The position numbers and the translations under genes are program-made. Below, in pieces: positions 1 to 6,982 of a DNA stretch of 14,183 nucleotides (positions within the stretch are counted from its first letter, which is position 1; the number at the start of each line of letters is the position of its first letter). Origin of the DNA: Bacillota bacterium (GTDB lineage Bacteria > Bacillota_I > Bacilli_A > RFN20 > CAG-826); assembly GCA_030831415.1 (NCBI GenBank), contig JAURLC010000060.1:1-14183 (forward strand). Reading direction: 5' to 3'. Under the pieces are notes generated by a model, which was given only the letters and a program-made list of their open reading frames with translations, did no database searches and had not been told where the DNA came from.

Positions 1-96
1 GGGAGTGATACTTTTGTGACATATGAAGGCATCATGGGATGGAATTTTGGTCCGCAACTCCTTCCGTTAGAAGTTGATGATTTTATTCTTCAATAA
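1..96 (+). CDS. C-terminal end of an unidentified protein (5' truncated by window edge)
   Basis: Frame 1 is open from the first base to a TAA at 94-96. It gives a 31-residue tail that ends in GWNFGPQLLPLEVDDFILQ. I do not recognise the family from so short a piece. It is judged a real gene end because the reading frame has ordinary codon use and the stop is followed within 14 nt by a strong intrinsic terminator. It is transcribed toward the tRNA-Lys gene but separated from it by that terminator. Confidence 0.6.
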   Translation, partial: GSDTFVTYEGIMGWNFGPQLLPLEVDDFILQ

Positions 97-109
97 CGTC
101 CATTAAAGC

Positions 110-137
110 AAAGGAATCCGGTACCGGATTCCTTTTT
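110..137 (+). terminator. Intrinsic terminator of the upstream partial gene
   Basis: Positions 110-135 are a perfect 26-bp palindrome centred on GGTACC. As RNA it can form an 11-bp stem with a 4-nt loop, and the 3' arm runs into a short U tract (133-137). It begins 14 nt after the stop at 94-96. The A-rich 5' arm means it could also work on the other strand. Confidence 0.85.
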
Positions 138-143
138 CTATAT

Positions 144-172
144 TTGAAAATGCCGATGGATTCGTGTAAGAT
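144..172 (+). promoter_or_regulatory. Promoter of tRNA-Lys
   Basis: A -35 box TTGAAA (144-149) and a -10 box TAAGAT (167-172) are separated by 17 bp. The expected start near 179 lies just ahead of the mature tRNA 5' end at 184. The gene therefore has its own sigma-A-type promoter immediately after the preceding terminator. Confidence 0.65.
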
Positions 173-183
173 AAATGAGCAAT

Positions 184-259
<76 letters not shown>

Positions 260-270
260 TGAATACTATG

Positions 271-297
271 ACATCTTCGCTGGAAGATGTTTTTTTT
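271..297 (+). terminator. Intrinsic terminator after tRNA-Lys
   Basis: ACATCTTC (271-278) pairs with GAAGATGT (283-290) around the loop GCTG, and is followed by a run of eight T (290-297). It ends transcription of tRNA-Lys only 7 nt before the ATG of the next reading frame. Confidence 0.9.
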
Positions 298-304
298 ATA
301 AAAA

Positions 305-718
305 ATGATTAAAATAAAGAAGATGAAAGCCAACAAAGCGCTTTATAAAAAAATATATGCTGGATTAACCGATTCAGTCTTTAAATATGTAACGGCAGAA
401 AATTTATCGGAAAGTTTAGGGATTTATCCAGAAATTATTGCGATGGCGATGGCTAAATTTGATCCTCTTATCCGTATGGATACGGAAGCCAATTTAATGA
501 AGTTATTACCAGAATTAGAACTGTATTTAAACGTCAATCCAAAGAAAAAAGACAAAAATGAAGGGAAACCTGCAAAACCTCAATTATCGTTTAGTGATTT
601 TGTTTATGAGAAAATGACCGTCGGTGGAATAGTCGATAAGGCGATAGTGTTATCCGAAGACGATTTAATGCTCGCGATCAATTTGATCCACGAAGAACTT
701 AATCGTCGTAAAAAATAA
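305..718 (+). CDS. Conserved-looking hypothetical protein, 137 aa
   Basis: I do not recognise this protein. It is small, charged and soluble-looking, with a Lys-rich N-terminus. Residues about 30-58 (TAENLSESLGIYPEIIAMAM) could form helices of a helix-turn-helix or winged-helix type, but this is a weak impression. A Lys/Pro-rich linker (about 79-92) is followed by a predominantly helical C-terminus ending in LNRRKK. There is no signal peptide or membrane segment. The ATG lies 7 nt after the tRNA-Lys terminator and has no Shine-Dalgarno sequence; an in-frame ATG at 323 also lacks a properly spaced one. No convincing promoter lies between the tRNA and the gene, so expression may depend on terminator read-through. 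The gene ends 4 nt from the convergent tRNA-Pro. Codon use resembles its neighbours, so I believe it is real but cannot assign a role. Confidence 0.65.
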   Translation: MIKIKKMKANKALYKKIYAGLTDSVFKYVTAENLSESLGIYPEIIAMAMAKFDPLIRMDTEANLMKLLPELELYLNVNPKKKDKNEGKPAKPQLSFSDFVYEKMTVGGIVDKAIVLSEDDLMLAINLIHEELNRRKK

Positions 719-722
719 AAAA

Positions 723-799
723 TGGTCGGAACGATGAGATTCGAACTCACGACCTCTACCACCCCAAGGTAGCGCACTACCAAGCTGTGCTACGTCCCG
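723..799 (-). tRNA. tRNA-Pro (anticodon GGG)
   Basis: On the minus strand 77 nt form a full cloverleaf. The acceptor CGGGACG pairs with CGTTCCG. The anticodon stem CTACC and GGTAG encloses the loop TTGGGGT, so the anticodon is GGG (forward positions 763-765). The T stem is GTGAG and CTCAT around TTCGAAT, the discriminator is A, and CCA is encoded at 725-723. It is convergent with the 137-residue protein gene. Directly after the CCA, the minus strand carries two T6 runs (722-717 and 715-710) that probably act in termination. Confidence 0.95.
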
Positions 800-808
800 T
801 CCGTAAGT

Positions 809-837
809 ATTGTAGATGAAAATTGAATGGGTTGCAA
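809..837 (-). promoter_or_regulatory. Promoter of tRNA-Pro
   Basis: Read on the minus strand, TTGCAA (837-832) and TACAAT (814-809) are separated by 17 bp, placing the start near 802, just ahead of the mature tRNA end at 799. It is divergent from the sigma-factor promoter, and the two -10 elements are about 40 bp apart. Confidence 0.6.
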
Positions 838-845
838 TCACGACT

Positions 846-882
846 CCATCAAATGATATAAAAAAAAGAACCCCTTTGATGG
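846..882. repeat. Inverted repeat around the sigma-factor promoter (candidate operator)
   Basis: CCATCAAA (846-853) is repeated in perfect inverted form as TTTGATGG (875-882), with 21 bp between the arms. The -10 element of the plus-strand promoter starts directly after the left arm, and the predicted start (about 869) lies inside. Only the right arm would be transcribed, so this is better explained as a DNA-binding site than as an RNA hairpin. The binding protein is unknown. Confidence 0.45.
854..862 (+). promoter_or_regulatory. Extended -10 promoter of the sigma factor-serpin operon
   Basis: TGATATAAA at 854-862 fits the extended -10 pattern TGnTATAAT with one mismatch. No good -35 box is found 16-18 bp upstream, as is usual for extended -10 promoters. 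The expected start is near 869, giving a leader of about 38 nt. This looks like a housekeeping promoter; I see no obvious ECF-type (AAC...CGT) pair that would indicate autoregulation. Confidence 0.5.
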
Positions 883-893
883 TCTTTAGTAAT

Positions 894-909
894 AGGAGGA
901 AATGGCTTG
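894..909 (+). promoter_or_regulatory. Ribosome binding site that selects a UUG start
   Basis: AGGAGGA (894-900) lies 6 nt ahead of the TTG at 907. The nearer ATG at 902 is one base from the site and opens a frame of only two codons (ATG GCT TGA). The in-frame ATG at 919 is 18 nt away, too far. The spacing therefore points to TTG as the initiation codon of the sigma factor. Confidence 0.65.
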
Positions 910-1410
910 AGCAAGACGATGATTGATCAAGACATCTTTCTTCAATTCAAACGGCGTAATCATGATGCGTTTCAATGCGTGTATGATACGTACCACTCGC
1001 TTTGTCACGTCATTATTTACTCCATTTTAAAACATAAAGAATGGAGTGAGGACGTGTTACAAGATGTGTTTGTCAAAGCGTATGAAAAAGCACCCACGTG
1101 TCAATCTAACCAAACGTTACAGGCATGGTTAGCATTGATTGCGAAAAACACGGCATTGAATGCGCTAGCGAAGAAAAAAGAACTGAGTTGGCAAGAGGCG
1201 TATGAGGATTATCTTCCTCAAGAAGAAGTACACGATGTGTTTCAAACGTGGCATCGTCAACTAACGGATAAAGAAAATCTTATCCTTGCCTATAAACTCG
1301 TGTATGATCTTGGATTTGAAACCATCGCACGATTACTCAATATGTCCGTTACGTCCGTATATCAACATTACAAACAATGCTTAGAAAAAATAAAGGAGGA
1401 TTACGTATGA
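907..1410 (+). CDS. ECF-type RNA polymerase sigma factor, 167 aa
   Basis: This is a sigma-70 family factor of the small extracytoplasmic-function class, which directs RNA polymerase to a dedicated regulon. Region 2 covers about residues 13-90. It includes the helix with EDVLQDVFVKAYE (49-60), the usual site of core polymerase contact, and WLALIAKNTALNAL (74-87), the usual -10 recognition segment. Region 4 covers about 115-163, with LTDKENLILAYKLVYDLGFETIARLL followed by the helix MSVTSVYQHYKQCLEKIK that reads the -35 element. Region 3 is absent and the length is typical for the class. Initiation is probably at UUG. The last 4 nt overlap the start of the serpin gene (ATGA), so the two are translationally coupled, the usual arrangement for an ECF factor and its anti-sigma partner. 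The target promoters are unknown. Confidence 0.9.
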   Translation: MSKTMIDQDIFLQFKRRNHDAFQCVYDTYHSLCHVIIYSILKHKEWSEDVLQDVFVKAYEKAPTCQSNQTLQAWLALIAKNTALNALAKKKELSWQEAYEDYLPQEEVHDVFQTWHRQLTDKENLILAYKLVYDLGFETIARLLNMSVTSVYQHYKQCLEKIKEDYV

Positions 1411-2819
1411 AAGAGCAGCTTAGTTCATTAGAAAAGAAAATTCGCGCGTCTGGCAATGTTTATTTTTCTTCTTTCCAACGTCCTCGCCTCGTATCTTTTC
1501 CAAAAAAACGATCGTTTTGGAATACTTCATGGGTGGTTCCTTCTTTGTTTTCCACCACGTTTGGTGTCTTGCTCGTTACTTTAACCTTACAGGCAACGCA
1601 AGCCCGTGGTGCTTTCGAAGATGCGATCGGGTTGACGCCTCTGAATACCGTTGTTTATCCGCGCTGGAATGATGCAAGTTCTGAAGATATGCTTGGGGGA
1701 ACCTTTCTTAAAGATGCGATTTCTTCCTTCACTTCTTCCACGTTACCGGCAATGAGCTCATCCCAGGAAAATGTTTTATATTCTCCCTTATCCAGTTACA
1801 TAACCTTAGCGATGCTTTATGAAGCAAGTCAAGAACAGACACAAGAAGAATTACAGTCCTTTTTAACCATTGAAGATGATTTGTTGTTACGTCGGGAAAT
1901 AGCTTCTATCTTTCGCTCATCCTATCAACAACGATATCAAGGGACCAATCCTGTTCTCCAATCCCGTTTAGCGAATGCGATGTTTATTAAAGATACATAC
2001 CCGATTCAAGCGTCGTATACCGACCTGCTTGCTTCCTCTTATTTTGCTGAAGTGTTTCATACGTCTTTTGATCAACGTTCAAAACAAGATATCGTTGATT
2101 GGATCAATCAAAAGACGAACGATTTTTTATCGATTGAACCAGAAGAACTGTCGATTCAAGCGTCAACACAATGGTTGCTTTACAATACGTTGTACATGCG
2201 TGCAAATTGGTTGACTCCATTTGAAGACAATCAAACACAAGAAGAAATTTTTACACCCGATTACGGTAGCGCTCTTCGTGTCAACATGATGAAAAAAACG
2301 TTGCCCAATGCTCGCATGATTTCTCAGGAAACGTATACGATGATAACGGATGACGCCTTTGGTGGTTACCAATTTCATTACGTCTTGCCATCCATGAATG
2401 ATTCTGTTGAAGCCTTATTATCCACCGATGGATTTTTATCCCAACTTGAAGACGATCAAGAAGAAACCTTCGTTGAAGAAATCAACGTTTATGTTCCTCA
2501 ATTTTCCCTCATTAATACGCTCGATTTAAAATCATGGATGGCCCCGATGATGCCTTCACTCTTCGATCCATCGTTGGCCAATTTATCCAACGCAGGAGAA
2601 GGTTTATTTGTGCAGTCATTAAAGCAAGATGCACGCGTCGATGTATTTGAACAAGGATTTGAAGCGGCCGCCGTTACAGAAGCGGATGTGGGTACCACCT
2701 CTGCGCCGATGCAACCAACCTTGGAAGTTCGCCTTGATCGCTCCTTTATTTTTCTGATCACCAACGAACAAGGATTGCTTCATTTTATTGGTATTGTTCA
2801 TCAACCGATTGAGGCATAA
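1407..2819 (+). CDS. Membrane-anchored serpin, candidate anti-sigma factor, 470 aa
   Basis: Serpins are protease inhibitors that trap their target through a reactive loop. This protein has a short basic N-terminus (1-40), one membrane segment (about 41-64, SWVVPSLFSTTFGVLLVTLT) and a serpin domain (about 95-470) that should face outward. Family landmarks are NVLYSPLSSYITLAMLYEAS (122-141), LLYNTLYMRANWLTPF (257-272), VYVPQFSL (361-368), the hinge EQGFEAAAV (415-423) and the C-terminal strand RSFIFLITNEQGLLHFIGIV (446-465). The reactive loop carries no cysteine. Residue P14 of the hinge is Phe, where inhibitory serpins have Thr or Ser, and the loop appears about four residues longer than in alpha-1-antitrypsin, so the scissile bond cannot be assigned. 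The ATG at 1407 has AAGGAGG (1393-1399) 7 nt upstream; a longer in-frame start at 1377 is rejected because it lies deep inside the sigma gene. The 4-nt overlap with an ECF sigma gene suggests an anti-sigma role. That role is inferred from layout, because no known anti-sigma domain is visible in residues 1-40. Confidence 0.88.
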   Translation: MKEQLSSLEKKIRASGNVYFSSFQRPRLVSFPKKRSFWNTSWVVPSLFSTTFGVLLVTLTLQATQARGAFEDAIGLTPLNTVVYPRWNDASSEDMLGGTFLKDAISSFTSSTLPAMSSSQENVLYSPLSSYITLAMLYEASQEQTQEELQSFLTIEDDLLLRREIASIFRSSYQQRYQGTNPVLQSRLANAMFIKDTYPIQASYTDLLASSYFAEVFHTSFDQRSKQDIVDWINQKTNDFLSIEPEELSIQASTQWLLYNTLYMRANWLTPFEDNQTQEEIFTPDYGSALRVNMMKKTLPNARMISQETYTMITDDAFGGYQFHYVLPSMNDSVEALLSTDGFLSQLEDDQEETFVEEINVYVPQFSLINTLDLKSWMAPMMPSLFDPSLANLSNAGEGLFVQSLKQDARVDVFEQGFEAAAVTEADVGTTSAPMQPTLEVRLDRSFIFLITNEQGLLHFIGIVHQPIEA

Positions 2820-2851
2820 GGCTTCTTTCTTTTATTGTGAGTTATTTGACC

Positions 2852-2857
2852 TATAAT
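2852..2857 (+). promoter_or_regulatory. -10 element of the uvrA promoter
   Basis: A perfect TATAAT lies 20 nt ahead of the uvrA ATG, with the start expected near 2864. No clear -35 box is seen at 16-18 bp. The ribosome site GAGGA (2866-2870) would lie almost at the 5' end of the mRNA. I see no LexA-type box (GAAC-N4-GTTC) here. There is also no hairpin terminator between the serpin and uvrA. Confidence 0.5.
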
Positions 2858-2876
2858 AAAAGGTTGAGGATAGTGC

Positions 2877-5711
2877 ATGGATCAAAAATTTATCGTCATA
2901 AAAGAGGCGCGTGAAAATAATTTAAAAGCGGTAAACTTATCGATTCCAAAGGATAAATTAATCGTTTTTACCGGGTTATCCGGAAGTGGTAAAACCACGC
3001 TAGCCTTTGACACCATTTACATGGAAGGCCAACGTCGATATGTGGAATCGTTGTCCAGTTATGCCCGTCAATTTTTAGGAAATGTCGAAAAGCCCGATGT
3101 AGAATCCATTGAAGGGTTATCACCTGCGATATCAATCGATCAAAAGACGACCTCACATAATCCACGATCTACGGTCGGGACGGTCACAGAAATTTATGAC
3201 TATTTACGGTTGCTATTTGCCCGTGTGGGAGTTCCTTTTTGCCCGACCCATCATGAACCCATTGTTGCCTTTTCTTCACCTCAAATGGTCAACGTCATCC
3301 TTCAACATCCTGAAGGAACCAAACTTCAAATTCTAGCGCCTCTTGTTCAAAACGAAAAAGGGACGCATAAAGCGACGTTAGAAAAAATTAAACGTGCTGG
3401 ATTTGAGCGCGTGCGTGTCAATGGTGCATTTATTCGCATTGATGAAGTTGAAGAATTAGAAAAAAACAAGAAACATACAATCGCGATTGTCATTGATCGG
3501 CTCGTCATGAAACAAGACATTCGCTCACGGTTATATGATGCAGTCGAGTTAGCGTTAGATTGGTCCAAAGGGTATGTGATTGCCCATGTCGAAGGGGTTG
3601 ATCATTTATTTTCTTCGCATCATGCGTGTAAACATTGTGGGTTTTCCGTGCCTAAACTCGAACCTCGATTATTTAGTTTTAACGCTCCGATGGGAAGTTG
3701 TCCCGATTGTCATGGATTAGGTATCAAACGGGAAGTCGATGTCACGCGCCTTATTCCTGATGCAACCTTATCGATTCAAGAGGGGGCGATTCAATTTTTT
3801 AAAAACATGATTGGAACGACCAATCTTTATTGGCAAGAATTTAAAATGTTATGCCAACTCTATGAGATTCCTTTAGGCAAACCGTATTATTTACTTACGG
3901 ATGCTCAAAAGAAAATTATTTTAGAAGGATCACCCAAAATCCACCAATATCAATTAAAGTCATCCAGTGGTAATGTCATCAACCGCTTTGATCGCATTGA
4001 AGGAATTAAAGCAAAGTTAGAACGTTTATATAACGAAACACAATCGGAAATGATGCGCGAATTTTATGAGCGTTATTTTACTGATCGCACATGCACCACA
4101 TGCCAAGGAGCACGACTCAACGAAAAAGTGCTCGCCGTGAAAGTTGGAAAGCAAAATATTTATCAAGTAACGTTAATGTCAGTTGTCGAACTTAACCAAT
4201 GGTTAACAGGGTTAGATTCCCAATTAAGCGAATCGGAAAAAACAATTGCACGTCTTGTTTTAAAAGAAATTAGTTCACGTGCTGGGTTTTTAGAAAATGT
4301 CGGTTTGGATTACTTAACGTTAGCAAGAACAGCCATGACGTTATCGGGTGGTGAAGCTCAACGAATTCGTTTGGCAACACAAATTGGTTCACGCCTGACA
4401 GGAGTGTTATATGTCTTAGATGAACCTTCCATTGGGTTACACCAACGCGATAATACACGCTTACTTCATACGTTAAAAACCATGCGCGATATTGGCAATA
4501 CACTCATCGTCGTCGAACATGATGAAGAAACGATGCGGGAAGCAGATTACATTGTTGACATCGGACCCGGTGCAGGGTTGGCCGGAGGTGAAGTCGTCGC
4601 CCAAGGATCGGTGAAGGACTTAATGAATGAACCACGGTCGATTACCGGTGATTATTTAGCCGGTCGTAAGTTTATTCCTGTTCCCATTAAACGAAAAAGT
4701 GGCAATGGGAAATCCCTTGAGATTAAAGGGGCCAAAGCGAATAATTTAAAAGGTATTCATGTCACAATTCCATTAGGAAAACTTGTGGTGGTAACCGGCG
4801 TATCAGGTTCGGGAAAATCGACATTAATTAATGATATATTGTATCAAGCCATCTTAAAAACCTTAACGCGGGCGGATGTCACTCCAGGCGACCATCAATC
4901 GATCAAAGGATTAGAGCATATTGATAAATGTATTAATATATCCCAAGATCCGATTGGACGAACTCCCCGTAGTAATCCAGCAACGTACACCAAAGTGTTT
5001 GATGAGATTCGCGATTTATTTGCAGATACCATTGAAGCACGAAGTCGCGGCTTTGACAAAGGACGCTTTTCCTTTAACGTTCCTGGAGGGCGGTGTGAAG
5101 TATGCCAAGGCGATGGCGTCAAACGTATTCCGATGAACTTCCTTCCCGATGTATACGTCAAATGTGAGGCGTGTGAAGGAAAGCGTTATAACGAAGAAAC
5201 GTTATCGTGTACGTACAAAGATAAAAATATTCATGATGTATTAGAAATGACAGCAGAAGATGCAGTCGTGTTTTTTGAAAACCGTACGAGTATCGCTCGA
5301 CGCTTACAAACGTTATGTGATGTTGGATTAGGGTACATGAAACTTGGTCAATCGGCGACGACACTTTCCGGTGGGGAAGCCCAACGCGTTAAGCTTGCTT
5401 TTGAACTCCAAAAACGACCTACCGGCAAAACCTTGTATATTTTAGATGAACCGACCACAGGCTTACACATTGATGACGTCGCCCGACTCGTCACCGTATT
5501 ACAAAAAATTGTTGATCAAGGGGATTCTGTCCTTGTCATTGAACATAACTTAGATGTCATTAAAGTTGCCGATCATCTTCTCGACTTAGGTCCAGAGGGT
5601 GGTGATCGGGGTGGACGCATCGTAGCCCAAGGCACACCAGAAGAAGTAAGCAAAGTTAGTGGTTCGTATACCGGACAATATTTAAAACCGTACTTATCTC
5701 GCAAAGGGTAG
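2877..5711 (+). CDS. uvrA: UvrABC excinuclease subunit A, 944 aa
   Basis: UvrA is the damage-recognition ATPase of nucleotide excision repair. It acts as a dimer, loads UvrB at lesions and then leaves. Both ABC-type ATPase modules are complete. The first has Walker A GLSGSGKTT (33-41), signature LSGGEAQR (near 489) and Walker B VLYVLDEPSIGL. The second has Walker A GVSGSGKST (near 641-649), signature LSGGEAQR (near 829) and LYILDEPTTGLH. Zinc-binding Cys pairs are visible: CKHC and CPDC in the first half, CTTC in the middle, and C740/C743 with C763/C766 in the second half. The length is normal for the family (about 940-960). GAGGA sits 6 nt ahead of the ATG. In many Bacillota uvrB lies directly upstream; here the serpin operon does, so uvrB must be elsewhere. 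No frameshift or missing catalytic motif is seen. Confidence 0.98.
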   Translation: MDQKFIVIKEARENNLKAVNLSIPKDKLIVFTGLSGSGKTTLAFDTIYMEGQRRYVESLSSYARQFLGNVEKPDVESIEGLSPAISIDQKTTSHNPRSTVGTVTEIYDYLRLLFARVGVPFCPTHHEPIVAFSSPQMVNVILQHPEGTKLQILAPLVQNEKGTHKATLEKIKRAGFERVRVNGAFIRIDEVEELEKNKKHTIAIVIDRLVMKQDIRSRLYDAVELALDWSKGYVIAHVEGVDHLFSSHHACKHCGFSVPKLEPRLFSFNAPMGSCPDCHGLGIKREVDVTRLIPDATLSIQEGAIQFFKNMIGTTNLYWQEFKMLCQLYEIPLGKPYYLLTDAQKKIILEGSPKIHQYQLKSSSGNVINRFDRIEGIKAKLERLYNETQSEMMREFYERYFTDRTCTTCQGARLNEKVLAVKVGKQNIYQVTLMSVVELNQWLTGLDSQLSESEKTIARLVLKEISSRAGFLENVGLDYLTLARTAMTLSGGEAQRIRLATQIGSRLTGVLYVLDEPSIGLHQRDNTRLLHTLKTMRDIGNTLIVVEHDEETMREADYIVDIGPGAGLAGGEVVAQGSVKDLMNEPRSITGDYLAGRKFIPVPIKRKSGNGKSLEIKGAKANNLKGIHVTIPLGKLVVVTGVSGSGKSTLINDILYQAILKTLTRADVTPGDHQSIKGLEHIDKCINISQDPIGRTPRSNPATYTKVFDEIRDLFADTIEARSRGFDKGRFSFNVPGGRCEVCQGDGVKRIPMNFLPDVYVKCEACEGKRYNEETLSCTYKDKNIHDVLEMTAEDAVVFFENRTSIARRLQTLCDVGLGYMKLGQSATTLSGGEAQRVKLAFELQKRPTGKTLYILDEPTTGLHIDDVARLVTVLQKIVDQGDSVLVIEHNLDVIKVADHLLDLGPEGGDRGGRIVAQGTPEEVSKVSGSYTGQYLKPYLSRKG

Positions 5712-5737
5712 ATACGCGGTGGGATATCCGTTAAAAT
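5709..5737 (+). promoter_or_regulatory. Promoter of lgt
   Basis: TAGATA (5709-5714, four of six matches to TTGACA) and TAAAAT (5732-5737, five of six to TATAAT) are separated by 17 bp. The -35 box overlaps the uvrA stop codon. The start is expected near 5744, so GAGG at 5745-5748 would be almost at the mRNA 5' end. The 12-mer CGTTAAAATAAA at 5729-5740 recurs exactly in front of rapZ. Confidence 0.5.
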
Positions 5738-5755
5738 AAAACTCGAGGTATCAAC

Positions 5756-6982
5756 ATGGACATTGTAACGATTGCATTATTATTTGGCGGAGGCGGAGCG
5801 TTTGGCTTTGGTATATACCAATTCATTCGATCCTTACATGCATTTTTTGTGTTGAAGTTAACCAAACAATCACCTTATCAAACGATTGGATTGCATCACT
5901 TTTCTTGGATTGTGCTTGCTTCGGGAGGTTTAGGTGTCATGAGTTTCGCACTGATTCAAACCATCGAAGGTGGCGATACGATGATGGCGTTTTCCAATCC
6001 ATTTTTATTCGTCTTATCAGGATTATGGTTATGGACCGCAATTCGCCTCAAAGGAAAACAAGACATTTCCGATCAATTTCATCCTTTATTATCGTCAACC
6101 ATCATATTACTTATTGTCCCTACGGCCGTTTTCTTTTATTTAACCTTAGAAAGTATCGAACCTATTTTTAGTTATCCACTTCCAAAAGGCATTCCTTTTG
6201 AGAATCCGTTAATTACCTTTTATGCTGCGTTTATTTTATCCGGTGCCTTACTTGCTTACCAATTATCAGAATACGAATTTATTAAACGAGGCAAGAAAAA
6301 AGGCTTTGTAGAAGATGTATTTTTAATCGCCTTTCCTGCAGGGATTGTTGGAGCTCGTTTATGGTATGTATGGGGCCAATGGGATTTAGAATTTGCGGGT
6401 GAGCCCATATGGAAGATTTTTGCGGTATGGGAAGGCGGATTAGCCATAATGGGAGGTGCGCTTGGCGGTGCACTCGTAGGTATTCTTTATGTGTATTTCA
6501 AACGTAAAGATATTAACATCATTCAAACGGTCGACTGGGTTATTCCCACAATCTTGGTCGCTCAAGCGATTGGACGTTGGGGAAACTTCTTTAATCAAGA
6601 AGTGTATGGTGCGGTTGCAGACGTTAATCAATGGATGTGGTTGCCAACGTTTATACGTGAGCAAATGACAATTTTTGGTGAGTTTAGAACGCCGTTATTT
6701 TTCATTGAATCCTTGATTAATTTAACGGGATATTTTGTTTTACGCTTTGGCTTAGGCTTCGGGTTGAAACGATACATAAAGCCTGGTGATATCGCGCTTG
6801 GTTATTTAGTCTGGTATGGCTTAACACGCGGAATTATGGAACCTCTACGCGATCCTACCTATAACATGGGTAATCAAGGCGATTGGAGTTTTGTGTGGGG
6901 GTGGGTTTTCTTTGGAATAGGGTTGCTTGCTATTCTCTTGAATCATCTCCTTCAACAGCGATTAGGAAAAAAAGATGTATAA
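5756..6982 (+). CDS. lgt: Prolipoprotein diacylglyceryl transferase with N-terminal membrane extension, 408 aa
   Basis: Lgt transfers diacylglycerol from phosphatidylglycerol to the lipobox Cys of prolipoproteins in the cytoplasmic membrane, the first step of lipoprotein maturation. The catalytic core lies at about residues 150-405. It has GARLWYV (199-205), WEGGLAIMGG (225-234), the family signature GRWGNFFNQEVYG (273-285) and the conserved Arg region TRGIMEPLR (357-365). Usual Lgt proteins are about 260-290 residues; this one has some 140 extra residues at the front with about four hydrophobic segments (near 3-33, 47-70, 78-96 and 112-132). The start is supported by GAGG 7 nt upstream. At the position of the His of E. 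coli Lgt (the HGG motif) there is Met (MGG). The 3' end overlaps the HAD phosphatase gene by 8 nt. In Bacillus the neighbours are hprK and ppaX; hprK is missing here. Confidence 0.93.
   Translation: MDIVTIALLFGGGGAFGFGIYQFIRSLHAFFVLKLTKQSPYQTIGLHHFSWIVLASGGLGVMSFALIQTIEGGDTMMAFSNPFLFVLSGLWLWTAIRLKGKQDISDQFHPLLSSTIILLIVPTAVFFYLTLESIEPIFSYPLPKGIPFENPLITFYAAFILSGALLAYQLSEYEFIKRGKKKGFVEDVFLIAFPAGIVGARLWYVWGQWDLEFAGEPIWKIFAVWEGGLAIMGGALGGALVGILYVYFKRKDINIIQTVDWVIPTILVAQAIGRWGNFFNQEVYGAVADVNQWMWLPTFIREQMTIFGEFRTPLFFIESLINLTGYFVLRFGLGFGLKRYIKPGDIALGYLVWYGLTRGIMEPLRDPTYNMGNQGDWSFVWGWVFFGIGLLAILLNHLLQQRLGKKDV

Noticed and set aside
902..910. ATG GCT TGA as a start with UGA read as tryptophan
   Set aside because: The ATG is one base from the ribosome site, the frame beyond shows no homology, and UGA clearly acts as the stop of the sigma gene.
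1377..1406. A longer serpin reading frame that begins inside the sigma factor gene
   Set aside because: No ribosome site precedes 1377, whereas the ATG at 1407 has AAGGAGG at ideal distance and forms the typical ATGA coupling.
5722..5729. GGATATCC palindrome ahead of lgt
   Set aside because: Eight bases of symmetry are expected by chance and it lies in the spacer of the proposed promoter.
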